Below are positions 1-10,376 of a stretch of 35,885 nt of DNA, one piece after another. Origin of the DNA: Bacteroidales bacterium. GTDB lineage: Bacteria; Bacteroidota; Bacteroidia; Bacteroidales; P3. Made by a program: the position numbers and the translations under genes. The DNA lies in the NCBI GenBank assembly GCA_017501495.1, contig JAFVWV010000108.1, positions 1 through 35,885 of the forward strand, written 5' to 3'. Below the pieces are notes generated by a model. The model was given only the letters and a program-made list of their open reading frames with translations. It did not search any database and was not told where the DNA came from. Within the stretch, counting starts at the first letter, position 1, and each line of letters begins with the position of its first letter.

Positions 1-98
1 GGGGGCTGCATCCGAGCCGCACCATTCACGAGGGTGTATTTTTCAAATATCTGTATCCCAGCCTTCTATACTGATGCCGAAAGGCACCTCTTGCCTCG

Positions 99-187
99 TT
101 GTACGCTATATGTACGCTACTTGTACAGTACTTGTACGTTTATAAAGCGTACATATACTGTACAAGTACTGTACAAGTACTGTACAA
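99..187. repeat. Long GTAC-rich imperfect inverted repeat
   Basis: Two 40-base arms (99-138 and 148-187) are inverted copies with about eight mismatches around a 9-base AT-rich centre (139-147). Each arm is built from an 11-base unit close to TTGTACAGTAC, itself partly palindromic, so the element is both tandem and inverted. It lies upstream of the promoter at 258-289. No gene covers 1-389: the open frames here have repeat-driven, unconvincing protein sequences. Function unknown; as RNA or extruded DNA it could fold into a long hairpin. Confidence 0.85.
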
Positions 188-257
188 CGGCCGAAGAGGT
201 AGGCTGCCAGACCCGACCCCGATGCCGGGGATTATAAAACAAAAATAATGTTAAAAA

Positions 258-289
258 TTTGCATGTTTCGGAAATATTTCCTAACTTTG
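258..289 (+). promoter_or_regulatory. Bacteroidota-type promoter of the giant adhesin gene
   Basis: TTTG at 258-261 and TAACTTTG at 282-289 are separated by 20 bases. This fits the Bacteroidota vegetative promoter consensus (TTTG at about -33, TAnnTTTG at about -7). Transcription would begin near 295-297, leaving an untranslated leader of roughly 95 bases before the ATG at 390. Confidence 0.7.
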
Positions 290-389
290 ACGCTGGTTTT
301 TCGACGACAGGCCAACTCACGATACTATAGAAACCAGACATTTACGAAACCGGAAATCAAATTAGTTCAACCAAAAAATAACAATCATC

Positions 390-3300
390 ATGAGAAAACA
401 CCTACTGTTTTTGGCGCTCGCGGCGGCCATGTTGCTGCCCGTAGGAGCGCAGGCGCAGGAGTTAGGCGACTACATTTTGAATGTCAGTCAGGGTACCTAC
501 ACCTCCATCGCCTCGGCCAACACGCTGCTGAGTAACTGTAAGAATGACAGCGACACTGCCGGTGTTGTCATGCCGTTCAGCTTCCCGTTTGGCGACACCG
601 TCTTCGCCCAAGGGCAGATTCTGAGGGTGCGTCCCGACGGCTTTGTCTTTTTCTGGTGCACGGGCACCGTCTACCACAATCCGGCCACTTCGATGGGCTA
701 CAACAGCATCGGCCAGATTGCCCCGTTCTTCATCGGCGACGGCAAGCTGCCCGGCACGCCCTCGGTGACGCAGGGCGCCTTCTCTACCGTAGAGACCCTC
801 GACGACGGACGCCAGGCGGTGGTCATCGAGTACAAGGGTCTGCAGTGCTACTACTCACCCTACGGCAACTACAACTACCAGATCCGCCTCTACTCCGACG
901 GCTCCATCAGCGCCACCATCGGCGGCGAAATCAATGCCTCGACCTACTCCTCGGTCCGCCACAACTTCATCATCGACAATGGGTACGACCACGTCTGCCT
1001 CAGCGGCTCGTGGACCTCGCCCATGCTCATGACTCCCACGGCTACCGCCGACATAGCCGACCTCGGCACCACGCTGCCCGCCGAGGGCACCACCATCACC
1101 TTCACCCGCCCGGCCAACTTCTGCCCCAAGGTGTACAACCTGGCCATCGCCGACGGCACCATCACCCCCGACGGTGCCACCATCAGCTGGTCCTCCCTCG
1201 GCACCGAGAGCGAATGGGCCGTCTACCTCAACGGTGAATTCCACGCCACCGCTTCCGACTCCACCTACACCCTCACCGGCCTCAACGCCAACACGGCCTA
1301 CACCGTCGGCGTGCGCGCCGTCTGCGGCGCCGGCGACACCAGCAACGCCCGCTTCGTCGTGCTGCGCACCGCCTGCGCCGACATCACCGAGCCCTACTTC
1401 CGCGACGGCTTCGAGAGCTACGTCTCCGGCAGCGGCAACTTCCCCGCCTGCTGGCACAAGATGAAAGCCACCTACAACCCAGGCACCTACCCCTACACCT
1501 ACGCCTCCGGCATCGAGGGCAGCCAGAGCCTCTTCTGGGCCACCAACACCGCCACCGACACCGTCATCGTCTGCACGGGCTCCATACCCATCAGCGCCGA
1601 TGCCATGCACGTGGCCTTCTGGATGGGCGCCAGCGCCATCACCGAAGTCGGCTTCCTGACCGATACCGCCGACCTCGCCTCGTTCGTCCCCTTCCGCAGC
1701 ATCACCAACCAGAACTACTGGAACCAATACGACATCTACACCGACACCATCGAGGGCCTGCCCTCGACGGGCGAGGTCTTCCTGGCGTTCCGCACCATCG
1801 GCGCGGGCAACACCAGCCTCGACGATGTGCTTGTCGAGCCGTCGGCCGGCGTCTGCCGCCGTCCCGTCGACGGACAGATAGCGTCCGTCACACACAACAG
1901 CATCACCCTCTCGTGGACCGCCGACGAGGCCAATGCCGGCGCCACCTACGACGTGCTCCTCTCGCGCCACAACACGACCGACGAGAACGACTCCACCGCC
2001 GTGCTCACCAGCGGCATCGCCGACCTGGGCGTCACCCTCGACGAGCTGCTGCCCTACACCACCTACTACGCCTGGGTGCGCACCAACTGCGGCGGCGGTG
2101 TCTCAGAGTGGTACCGCCTTGGCGGCGTCACCACCTACCGCACCTGCTACCCCCTCAGCGGCCTCAGCGTCGACAATGTCAACTACTCCTCGGCCCTCGT
2201 CAGCTGGACCTACACCGGCGCCGGACGCGGCCTGCCCGAGAGCGGCGTGCACGTCATACTGCGCGACGACAGCACCATCCTGCGCCAGTGGGATGTGCCC
2301 TACAGCGAGGGCAGCAGCACCTTCGTCACCGGCCTCAGCGCCAGCACGAGCTACACCGTCGAGCTGCGCACCCTCTGCGACCCCGACAGCGCCAACGCGG
2401 CCAGCGTCGTGGCCTTCACCACCGCAAGCTGCGGCTCCGTCAGCGGCACGACGGCTTACACCTCCAACAGCTACGTGCCCTTCAACCGCTTCTATGATTA
2501 CGGTATCAGCCAGACGCTCTACCCCGCCTCGGCGGTATCGGCCATCACCGGCGGCATCACAGGCATAGCCTTCAGCTCCATCCAGGACCGCGACTACACC
2601 TACACCGTCGACGTCTACATGGGCGAGACCAACCAGCAGACCCTCACCACCTCGACCGCCATACCGCTGAGCCAGCTCACCCTCGTGGCCACCGACGTGC
2701 AGATGACCTCGCACGCAGGCTTCAACAACATCAACTTCAGCACGCCCTACGTGCTGACCGGCGCAGGCTCCAACCTCGTGGTGATGGTGGTCAACAAGAC
2801 CGGCGACTACGACGGCACCGGCTACTACTGGACCTCGCACAGCGTGGGTTCCAATGTGGCCATCTACAGCTATCGGGACAACACCCCCTACACCCCCGCC
2901 TCGGCCACCTACAGTTCGGCGGTCTCCTACCGGCCCGACATACAGTTCCTCGGCGAGTGCAACCTCGAATGCCTGGCCCCGAACCTCGCTTTGGCCGGTG
3001 TGAGCGAGACCAGCGCCGACCTGCGCTGGGCCCGCGGCCTCGACGAGAGCAGCTGGGTTGTGCAGTACAAGGCCGACAGCGTCTGGATCAGCGCCGACGC
3101 CGCCACCGACACCCTTGCCACCATCGAGGGCCTCAGCCCCCGCACCGGCTACAGCTTCCGCGTGGGCACCGTCTGCGACGAAGACACCCTCTGGAGCAAC
3201 ACCGTCTCGGCCTACACCCTCTGCGAGCCCCTCGCCGAGCTGCCCTATGCCGAAGGCTTCGAGAACATGCCCAACGGCACCGGCACCGAGCCTCTCTGCT

Positions 3301-6300
3301 GGCAGTTTGTGAAGACCAGCACCTCCAGCAGCGACAACCACTACGTCAGCACCAGCAGCCCCCACAGCGGCACGCAGTGCATGTACTTCTACCCCTACAG
3401 CTACCAGTACCTCATCTCGCCCGTCATGCCCGCCGGCACCGACCCCGCCGACCTTGAGATCAGCTTCTGGGGCAAGATCAGCAACAGCGGCAGCTCGCGC
3501 ATCGAGGTGGGCCTCATGACCGACCCCTCCGACCTCAACAGCTTCCGCCAGCTGACCTTCTTCGCCGGCAACGGCGGCACCTGGACCGAATACACCGTCT
3601 ACACCGACACCACCACCCTCACCGCCAACGACCAGTTCCACGTGGTCTTCCGCGTCTACTGCTCCAACGGCTACGGCAACTTCATCGACGACATCAGCAT
3701 CGGCACCGCCCAGTGCCGCCGCCCGCGCAACCTGCAGGCTTCGGCCATCACCGACGCCTCGGCCACCATCAGCTGGGCCGGCATGGATGGCGCCACCTAT
3801 GAATATTATTATGGCCAGGCCGACAGCATCCCGGCCGACGCCACCCTGCTCACCACCGAAGAGGCCTCGGTGAGCCTCAGCGGCCTCGCCCCCTCCACGG
3901 GCTACACCTTCTGGGTGCGCAGCGTCTGCGGCGACAACGTCACCGCCTGGTCGGCACCCATCGCCTTCCGCACCGCCTGCGGCGTGGTCAGCGCCCCCTG
4001 GATGGAGACCTTCGACACCTGGGGCACCACCTTCGACCAGTGCTGGACCCGCTACAGCGGCGAGTGGCAGGACAGCGGCGCCATCAGCCTCACCCCCTCC
4101 ACCAGCGGCTGGTACGTCAACAGCGGCTCCTACGGTGACTACATAACCCTCCAGGGCAAAGCCCTCTGCGCCAACCTCTACAGCACCAACAAATATTGGT
4201 TTGTCACGCCTGCCATCGGCATCGAGGGCACCATCGCCCTGAGCTTCGACATCGCCGTTGCAGGCTGGAGCGCCAGCGCCAACAACTTCGACGCCAACGA
4301 CCGCTTCATCGTGGCCGTCACGGCCGACAGCGGTGCCACCTGGACCCCGGTCTATATGCTCGGCGCCGACGCTACCCGCGACGACGGCACCCTCACCGAA
4401 CTCACCAACAGCTACACCACCGTCAGCGTGCCCCTGGCAGGCTTCGACGGACAGACCGTCCAGGTCGGCTTCTACGAGGCCAGCCTCGCCAGCGGCGGCG
4501 ACAACCGCATCGTGATAGACAACATCGCCCTGCAGAGCGCCGAGTGCCTCCGCCCGAGCCATGTGCGCGTCAACACGGAGGTCGAAAGCGCCGTTGTCAC
4601 ATGGAGCGACTACAGCACCGACAACAACTCGGGCTACGAGTTCATCTTCAGCCCGAGCAACAGCATGACCGACACCGCCGCCACCACCTACACCCTCTCG
4701 GTGGGCGACACCTCGGTTTCGCTCACGGGCCTCACCCCCAACACCACCTACTACTACTTCCTGCGCTCGACCTGCGAAGAGAACCCCACCGCCAACAGCT
4801 GGGTGCGCGGCCAGTTCCGTACTCCCTGCCTCATCGAGGGGCTGCCCTTCATCTACGACTTCGAAGGCATACCCAGCGGCAGCGGCACCGAGCCTGAATG
4901 CTGGACCTACGCGGAGAATGTCACCAGCAGCAGCAGCAACCACTACGTCAGCACCACCAGCCCCCACGGCGGCACGCAGTGCATGTACTTCTACCCCTAC
5001 GGCTACGAGTACCTCATCTCGCCCGCCATGCCCGCCGGCACCAACCCCGCCGAGCTTGAAATCACCTTCTGGGGCAAAATCAACAGCAGCGGCAGCTCGC
5101 GCATCGAGGTGGGCCTCATGACCGACCCCGCCGACCTCACGACCTTCCGCCCGATGTCCAACCATAGCAGCAACAGCAGCACCTGGACCGAATACAACGT
5201 CTACACAGACACCACCACCCTCACCGCCGAGCAGACAGTCTACGTGGCCTTCCGCGTCTACTGCTCCAACGGCTGGAGCAACTACATCGACGACATCAGC
5301 ATAGCCAATGCCGGCTGCCGCCGCCCGGCCAGCCTGAGCGTCACGGGCGTCAGCCCCTACACGGCCAGCCTCGAATGGCCCGCCGTGACCGGCGCCAGCA
5401 GCTACCGCCTCGTCTACTCCACCACCATCGACAGCACCGTTGTCACCGACTCGGTCGACGTGGACGGCACCCCGGCCACCATCGCCAACCTGCAGCCCGG
5501 CACCACCTACACCGTCACGGTGCAGACCCTCTGCGCCGACGGCGGCATCAGCGACCCGCGCGGCCCGGCCACCTTTACCACCGAGCTCACATGCTACCCC
5601 ATCACCAACCTGCGCCTCACCGGCAAGACCCTCACCTCGGCCTCGGTCATGTGGGACAACGACAGCCGCGGCAACGACGCCACCGGCGCCCTCGTCGTGC
5701 TGCGCGACAACACCGACAGCACCTCGACCGACACTGTGGCCACCGACGGTGTGAACTACCACTTCTTCACCAGCCTTGACAACACGCACTCCTACACCGC
5801 CACCTTCTTCACCCTCTGCGACGCCGACACCGCTCCTGGCCTCAGCATCAACATCGAGTTCGACCCCTGCGGCACCATCAGCGGCTCGGATAATGTGTCG
5901 AGAATCCCCTTCAACGGCAACTACAACTACGGCTACACGCAGACCCTCTATCCGCGCTCGACCGTGGGCACCATGACCGAGCTCAGCGGCTTGGAGTGGT
6001 ACGTCAATACCGTGCCTTCGAGCTACCCGACCCGCACCGTCGACGTCTACATCGGCACCACCAGCGCCACGACGCTCGACTACAACAGCCCGCTGCCGCT
6101 CGCCTCGATGACCAAGGTGGTCACCAACGGCTCGCTCAACGTCAGCCAGACCGGCTGGACCGGAGTGACCTTCGACAGCATCTGGGCCCTGCCCGACAGC
6201 GGCACGAACATCGTCGTGGCCGTGGTCAACCTCACCGGCAGCTGGAGCTCCATCAACTGGCGCGGCCATAGCGGCATCGGCATCAGCGGCTATCAGGACG

Positions 6301-8420
6301 GCACCATGACCGACTACACCAACATGTCGGCCTACAGCAGCAAATACAACGACAACACCGTGGCTGACATCCACTTTGTGGGCGAAGGCTGCGAATTAGA
6401 CCCCGATGCCTGCATGGCTCCCGGCATCGCCGTGACCGCTGTCGACAGCGCCTCGGCCACCGTGGTCTGGATGGGCAATGCCGAGACCTACGTGGTGCAG
6501 TATCGCAACGCCGTTGAGGCCGCATGGGCCGAGGCCGGCGAGAGCACCTCGCCCGTCGTGCTCAGCGACCTGCAGCCGGGTTCCTTCTACATGGCCCGCG
6601 TCGGCACCGTCTGCGCCGAAGGCGACACCCTCTTCAGCAATATCATCGGCTTCAACACCGACTGCGCTCAGCAGCACCTGCCCTACCACTTCGGCCAGGC
6701 CGAACTGCAGGCAGCTTCCGCCGCCGGCGGCCTGCTCTGCTTCGATTGGCAGAGCTTCTACCGCAGCAGCAGCAACGGCAACTACTACGTCTACACCTCC
6801 TCGACCGGCGCTTGGTTTGCCCTGCCCGAGATTGCCGAGCCTCTGAGCGGCGCACAGGTGCGTACCAAAGTGGCCGCCACCAGCAGCAGCGCCACCGCGA
6901 TGCAGGTCGGCGTCATGGAGAGCGACGGCACCATCACCTGGGTTGAGACCGTGGCCCTGCCGCACGCTGGCAACAGTTCCGATGTCACCGAACATGTCAT
7001 CTACCTCGACAGCTACACCGGCACGGGCAACCGCGTCGTCATCGGCTCGACGGGCAGCAACTACATGTACTTCCACGAAATCAACGTTGAGCCTCTCGAC
7101 GCCTGCCGCATGGTGAGCAATGTCGCCGTGAGCGATGTCAGCGATAGCTCCGCCACTGTCAACTGGACGCCTCGCGAAGGCCAGACGCAGTGGATTGTCT
7201 ACCTCGACGGACAGGAACTGGGCATGGCCACCGACAGCACCTACCTGCTCAGCGGCCTCAGCAGCTCGACCGGATACACCGTCGGCATCCGCGCCTACTG
7301 CGGCGGCACCGACACCGCTCGCATGGTCACCACCACTTTCCGTACCGCCTGCGGTTCCATCACCGACCTGCCCTGGTACGAGGACTTCGAGGCCGTCGGT
7401 GCCGAACTGCACACCAGTTATCCCAATGCTATGACCGGTGGCATCATGCCCTGCTGGGATTTCACGCCCAGCGGCTCGGCAGCCCACATGTCGTTTGCCT
7501 ACAACAGTACCTACACTTATGGCGGCAACTCGGCTGGCTACAGCCTCTGCTTCTATCCCGGCGTGATTGGCGGCAACAATATCGTGGCTCTGCCCGTCTT
7601 CGCCGAAAATATCAGCGGCCTGAAGATGAGCTACGTCACCCGTCCCGAAGGCACAAGCAGCAGTCCCGGAGTCTTCGACGTGGGCTACGTGACCAACGTT
7701 GCCGACAGCAGCAGCTTCGTCAGTGTGAAGCACTATAGCTACAGCGACTTCAACGGTGCGTATATACTCGACACCGTGGTGTTCACCAATGCTCCTGCCG
7801 GTGCCCGCATCGCCTTCCGCCACAAAGCCAATGCCAGCAACTGGTACTGGTTTGTGGATAGCATTGTGGTCGACCACAACAGCAGCACTCCCGGCCCCGG
7901 CCCGCAGCCCGGCGATCCTTGCAACGCTCCGACCAGCCTCACCCTTGTGAGCCACGACCGCACCACGGCCACCGTCAGCTGGACCGCCGGCGGCAGCGAG
8001 ACCGCTTGGGAGCTGCAGCTCGACAACGGCCAGGAGCTCGTCAGCGCCAACGCCACTACCTACACCTTCACCGACCTTGAGCCGGGCAGCGACCACAGCG
8101 TCCGCGTGCGCGCCGTCTGCAGCGAGACGAGCCACAGCGGCTGGAGCGCAGCCCTGCAGTTCAGCACCCTCGGCATCGCCGATGTCGAGGCCGCCCTCGG
8201 CATCAGCCTCTACCCCAACCCCGCCAGCAGCGTGGTGGCCGTCGAGGCCAACGAGGCCGTAAGCCTGAGCGTCATCGACCAGAGCGGCCGCGTGGTCTAC
8301 AGCTCGGAGAGCGAGGCCACGAAGCACAGCGTCGACGTGAGCCAGATGGCCAAGGGCGCCTACTATGTGCGCCTCACCGGCCAGAGCGGCACCGCCGTGC
8401 GCAAGCTCGTGGTGAAGTAG
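390..8420 (+). CDS. Giant secreted multi-domain fibronectin type III adhesin with T9SS sorting domain
   Basis: A 2676-residue protein probably exported by Sec and then displayed or released through the type IX secretion system. Residues 1-22 are a clear signal peptide ending in AQA. After an N-terminal beta-rich module (about 24-245) come eleven fibronectin-III-like domains, most starting at a Cys (CRRP, CYP, CLAP, CMAP) and ending in a RTAC-like segment. They alternate with MAM/cleaved-adhesin-like modules recognisable by a '(D/E)xFE' start and an 'IDDISI' or 'IDNIAL' end. Two MAM-like modules (about 951-1108 and 1484-1645) are near-identical copies, and two further modules (about 682-858 and 1827-2009) are also paralogous. 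A Pro/Gly linker near 2500 precedes the last FnIII domain. The C-terminus, starting at LYPNPASS, is a type A sorting domain ending in KLVVK. The ATG at 390 is chosen because it starts the signal peptide. A role in adhesion to host, plant fibre or other cells is inferred from architecture; no catalytic motif was seen. Confidence 0.9.
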   Translation: MRKHLLFLALAAAMLLPVGAQAQELGDYILNVSQGTYTSIASANTLLSNCKNDSDTAGVVMPFSFPFGDTVFAQGQILRVRPDGFVFFWCTGTVYHNPATSMGYNSIGQIAPFFIGDGKLPGTPSVTQGAFSTVETLDDGRQAVVIEYKGLQCYYSPYGNYNYQIRLYSDGSISATIGGEINASTYSSVRHNFIIDNGYDHVCLSGSWTSPMLMTPTATADIADLGTTLPAEGTTITFTRPANFCPKVYNLAIADGTITPDGATISWSSLGTESEWAVYLNGEFHATASDSTYTLTGLNANTAYTVGVRAVCGAGDTSNARFVVLRTACADITEPYFRDGFESYVSGSGNFPACWHKMKATYNPGTYPYTYASGIEGSQSLFWATNTATDTVIVCTGSIPISADAMHVAFWMGASAITEVGFLTDTADLASFVPFRSITNQNYWNQYDIYTDTIEGLPSTGEVFLAFRTIGAGNTSLDDVLVEPSAGVCRRPVDGQIASVTHNSITLSWTADEANAGATYDVLLSRHNTTDENDSTAVLTSGIADLGVTLDELLPYTTYYAWVRTNCGGGVSEWYRLGGVTTYRTCYPLSGLSVDNVNYSSALVSWTYTGAGRGLPESGVHVILRDDSTILRQWDVPYSEGSSTFVTGLSASTSYTVELRTLCDPDSANAASVVAFTTASCGSVSGTTAYTSNSYVPFNRFYDYGISQTLYPASAVSAITGGITGIAFSSIQDRDYTYTVDVYMGETNQQTLTTSTAIPLSQLTLVATDVQMTSHAGFNNINFSTPYVLTGAGSNLVVMVVNKTGDYDGTGYYWTSHSVGSNVAIYSYRDNTPYTPASATYSSAVSYRPDIQFLGECNLECLAPNLALAGVSETSADLRWARGLDESSWVVQYKADSVWISADAATDTLATIEGLSPRTGYSFRVGTVCDEDTLWSNTVSAYTLCEPLAELPYAEGFENMPNGTGTEPLCWQFVKTSTSSSDNHYVSTSSPHSGTQCMYFYPYSYQYLISPVMPAGTDPADLEISFWGKISNSGSSRIEVGLMTDPSDLNSFRQLTFFAGNGGTWTEYTVYTDTTTLTANDQFHVVFRVYCSNGYGNFIDDISIGTAQCRRPRNLQASAITDASATISWAGMDGATYEYYYGQADSIPADATLLTTEEASVSLSGLAPSTGYTFWVRSVCGDNVTAWSAPIAFRTACGVVSAPWMETFDTWGTTFDQCWTRYSGEWQDSGAISLTPSTSGWYVNSGSYGDYITLQGKALCANLYSTNKYWFVTPAIGIEGTIALSFDIAVAGWSASANNFDANDRFIVAVTADSGATWTPVYMLGADATRDDGTLTELTNSYTTVSVPLAGFDGQTVQVGFYEASLASGGDNRIVIDNIALQSAECLRPSHVRVNTEVESAVVTWSDYSTDNNSGYEFIFSPSNSMTDTAATTYTLSVGDTSVSLTGLTPNTTYYYFLRSTCEENPTANSWVRGQFRTPCLIEGLPFIYDFEGIPSGSGTEPECWTYAENVTSSSSNHYVSTTSPHGGTQCMYFYPYGYEYLISPAMPAGTNPAELEITFWGKINSSGSSRIEVGLMTDPADLTTFRPMSNHSSNSSTWTEYNVYTDTTTLTAEQTVYVAFRVYCSNGWSNYIDDISIANAGCRRPASLSVTGVSPYTASLEWPAVTGASSYRLVYSTTIDSTVVTDSVDVDGTPATIANLQPGTTYTVTVQTLCADGGISDPRGPATFTTELTCYPITNLRLTGKTLTSASVMWDNDSRGNDATGALVVLRDNTDSTSTDTVATDGVNYHFFTSLDNTHSYTATFFTLCDADTAPGLSINIEFDPCGTISGSDNVSRIPFNGNYNYGYTQTLYPRSTVGTMTELSGLEWYVNTVPSSYPTRTVDVYIGTTSATTLDYNSPLPLASMTKVVTNGSLNVSQTGWTGVTFDSIWALPDSGTNIVVAVVNLTGSWSSINWRGHSGIGISGYQDGTMTDYTNMSAYSSKYNDNTVADIHFVGEGCELDPDACMAPGIAVTAVDSASATVVWMGNAETYVVQYRNAVEAAWAEAGESTSPVVLSDLQPGSFYMARVGTVCAEGDTLFSNIIGFNTDCAQQHLPYHFGQAELQAASAAGGLLCFDWQSFYRSSSNGNYYVYTSSTGAWFALPEIAEPLSGAQVRTKVAATSSSATAMQVGVMESDGTITWVETVALPHAGNSSDVTEHVIYLDSYTGTGNRVVIGSTGSNYMYFHEINVEPLDACRMVSNVAVSDVSDSSATVNWTPREGQTQWIVYLDGQELGMATDSTYLLSGLSSSTGYTVGIRAYCGGTDTARMVTTTFRTACGSITDLPWYEDFEAVGAELHTSYPNAMTGGIMPCWDFTPSGSAAHMSFAYNSTYTYGGNSAGYSLCFYPGVIGGNNIVALPVFAENISGLKMSYVTRPEGTSSSPGVFDVGYVTNVADSSSFVSVKHYSYSDFNGAYILDTVVFTNAPAGARIAFRHKANASNWYWFVDSIVVDHNSSTPGPGPQPGDPCNAPTSLTLVSHDRTTATVSWTAGGSETAWELQLDNGQELVSANATTYTFTDLEPGSDHSVRVRAVCSETSHSGWSAALQFSTLGIADVEAALGISLYPNPASSVVAVEANEAVSLSVIDQSGRVVYSSESEATKHSVDVSQMAKGAYYVRLTGQSGTAVRKLVVK

Positions 8421-8446
8421 TAACACCTACAATGACAATTTGTCGC

Positions 8447-8486
8447 CGAGGGGCGGCTCCTGGTGGAGCCGCCCCTCGCGTTTTTT
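8447..8486 (+). terminator. Strong intrinsic terminator after the adhesin gene
   Basis: A perfect 14-bp GC-rich stem (8447-8460 with 8465-8478) with a TGGT loop is followed by CG and six T residues (8481-8486), 26 bases after the adhesin stop codon. It separates the adhesin transcript from the phosphomutase gene. Confidence 0.95.
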
Positions 8487-8572
8487 CAGCCCCCAAAATA
8501 TGTGACCACCGACACAATAAAAAAGGCGTTTTGCAGTTATCGTACCAAAAGAAATCTAAAAAAATCAGCACT

Positions 8573-10324
8573 ATGGACATCAATACCCTCAACATCGACG
8601 AGAGCGCCAAGCAAAACGCACTGGCATGGCTCGAAGGAGAATATGACGAAGCAACGAAACAGGCCATCCGCGACATGGCCGAGCGCGACCCGCAGGAACT
8701 CAACGAGAGCTTCTACCGCCACCTGGAGTTCGGCACCGGCGGCCTGCGCGGCATCATGGGTGTGGGCACCAACCGCATGAACCGCTACACCGTGGCCATG
8801 GCCACACAGGGCCTGGCCAACTACGTGAAGGCCCAGTTTGCCGGCGAGGCCGAGCTGCGCGCAGCGGTGAGCCACGACAGCCGCAACCACAGCCGCGAGT
8901 TTGCCGAGATCACGGCCTCGGTGCTGGCCGCCAACGGCTTCACGGTCTACCTCTTCGACGGCATGCGCCCCACGCCCGAGCTGAGCTTCGCCGTGCGCCA
9001 CTACCACTGCCACACCGGCGTGATGCTCACCGCCAGCCACAACCCCAAAGAATACAACGGCTACAAGGCCTACTGGAGCGACGGCTGCCAGCTGACGGCT
9101 CCGCACGACACCGCCGTCATCGACGAGGTGCTGAAGATAAAGCACGTCTCCGACGTCAAGATGAAGGGCGGCGAGCAGCGCATCGTCAGCATCGGCGAAG
9201 AGCTGGACAAGATATACCTCGACCGCGTGGAGAAGAACGCGCTGAACCCCGAGCTGATAAAGAAACACCACGACGTGAAGATAGTCTACACGCCGCTGCA
9301 CGGCACCGGCATCGTGCTCATACCGCGCATGCTGAAGCAGCTGGGCTTCACCAACGTCAACATTGTCGAGGCGCAGGCTGTGCCCGACGGCAACTTCCCC
9401 ACCACGCCAAGCCCCAACCCCGAGGAGAAGCCCGCCATGAAGATGGCCGTGGACCTGGCCAAGGAGATCGACGCCGACATCGTCTTTGCCAGCGACCCCG
9501 ACGCCGACCGCGTGGGCGTGGCCGTGAAGCGGCCCGACGGCGAGTGGATGCTCCTCAACGGCAACCAGACGATGAGCGTGCTCTTCTACTACATCGTCAA
9601 ACAATGGCAGCAGAAGCAGCTGCTCACCGGCAACGAATACATGGTGAAGACCATCGTCACCAGCGAACTGCCGGCCGACATAGCCACCCGCGCAGGCATC
9701 AAGATCTACGACGTGCTGACAGGCTTCAAGTTCATCGGCGGCAAGATACGCGACCTCGAGGGGGTGGAGACCTTCATCGCCGGCGGCGAGGAGAGCTACG
9801 GCTACATGATCGGCGACTTCGTGCGCGACAAGGACGCCGTCAGCGCCTGCTCGATGATTGCCGAGATAGCGGCCTGGGCGCTGGAGCAGGGCAAGACCTT
9901 CTTCGACGTGCTGGTAGACATCTACCGCGAGTACGGATTCTACAAGGAAGGCTTGGTCAGCGTGGTGCGCAAGGGCAAGGCCGGTGCCGAAGAGATACAG
10001 CAGATGATGCGCGACTACCGCGCCAACCCGCCGCAGCAGATCGACGGCGAGCGCGTGGTCTGCATCAAAGACTACCAGTGCCTCGAAAGCAAAGACCTGC
10101 TGAGCGGCAAGACGACCAAGATAGACCTGCCGAAGAGCAACGTGCTGCAGTTCTTCACCGACAAGGGCAACAAAATCACCGTGCGCCCCAGCGGCACCGA
10201 GCCCAAGATCAAGTTCTACTTCTCGGTCAAGGGCGAGCTCTGCTGCAAGGAGTGCTTCGACAAGGTCAACGACGAACTCGACGCCAAGATCGAAAGCATC
10301 AAGCGCAGCATGAAGCTGGTGTAG
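8573..10324 (+). CDS. Phosphoglucomutase/phosphomannomutase (alpha-D-phosphohexomutase family)
   Basis: A 583-residue cytosolic enzyme interconverting hexose 1- and 6-phosphates, feeding glycogen, nucleotide-sugar and polysaccharide synthesis. All family signatures are present: the active-site serine loop TASHNP (Ser155), the Mg-binding loop DPDADR (308-313), the sugar-specificity loop GGEESYG (404-410) and the C-terminal phosphate-binding loop RPSGTEPKIKFY (from 538). The length fits the long two-domain PgcA/ManB-like members of Bacteroidota. The frame is open back to 8432, but that would include the terminator hairpin; the ATG at 8573, opening MDINTLNIDESAKQNA, matches the usual helical N-terminus. 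Glucose versus mannose preference cannot be told from sequence, so no symbol is given. No clear TTTG/TAnnTTTG promoter was found in 8487-8572. Confidence 0.95.
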   Translation: MDINTLNIDESAKQNALAWLEGEYDEATKQAIRDMAERDPQELNESFYRHLEFGTGGLRGIMGVGTNRMNRYTVAMATQGLANYVKAQFAGEAELRAAVSHDSRNHSREFAEITASVLAANGFTVYLFDGMRPTPELSFAVRHYHCHTGVMLTASHNPKEYNGYKAYWSDGCQLTAPHDTAVIDEVLKIKHVSDVKMKGGEQRIVSIGEELDKIYLDRVEKNALNPELIKKHHDVKIVYTPLHGTGIVLIPRMLKQLGFTNVNIVEAQAVPDGNFPTTPSPNPEEKPAMKMAVDLAKEIDADIVFASDPDADRVGVAVKRPDGEWMLLNGNQTMSVLFYYIVKQWQQKQLLTGNEYMVKTIVTSELPADIATRAGIKIYDVLTGFKFIGGKIRDLEGVETFIAGGEESYGYMIGDFVRDKDAVSACSMIAEIAAWALEQGKTFFDVLVDIYREYGFYKEGLVSVVRKGKAGAEEIQQMMRDYRANPPQQIDGERVVCIKDYQCLESKDLLSGKTTKIDLPKSNVLQFFTDKGNKITVRPSGTEPKIKFYFSVKGELCCKECFDKVNDELDAKIESIKRSMKLV

Positions 10325-10376
10325 AGACACCGGAAGCAGGCTGGTTTGCTTAAACAACCGCCTACTTGCCATAGTA

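Noticed and set aside
99..187. CRISPR array reading of the GTAC repeats
   Set aside because: The units are 11 bp and contiguous, with no spacers and no cas genes in the window.
34..341. Short frames on both strands in the first 389 bases
   Set aside because: Their sequences are dictated by the GTAC inverted repeat (repeated LYSTCT/VQVLYKY words) and no start context is seen.
2103..6374. 1423-codon antisense open frame inside the adhesin gene
   Set aside because: Long antisense frames arise from the GC-rich, repetitive codon pattern; the product is Gly/Ala/Val/Asp-rich with no domain and simply mirrors the FnIII repeats.
6396..8426. 676-codon antisense frame at the adhesin 3' end
   Set aside because: Same cause: mirror of a GC-rich gene, composition-biased, no recognisable motif or promoter.
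8432..8572. N-terminal extension of the phosphomutase frame
   Set aside because: It would translate through the adhesin terminator hairpin and gives a low-quality, Gly/Ala/Pro-rich leader; the ATG at 8573 fits the family N-terminus.
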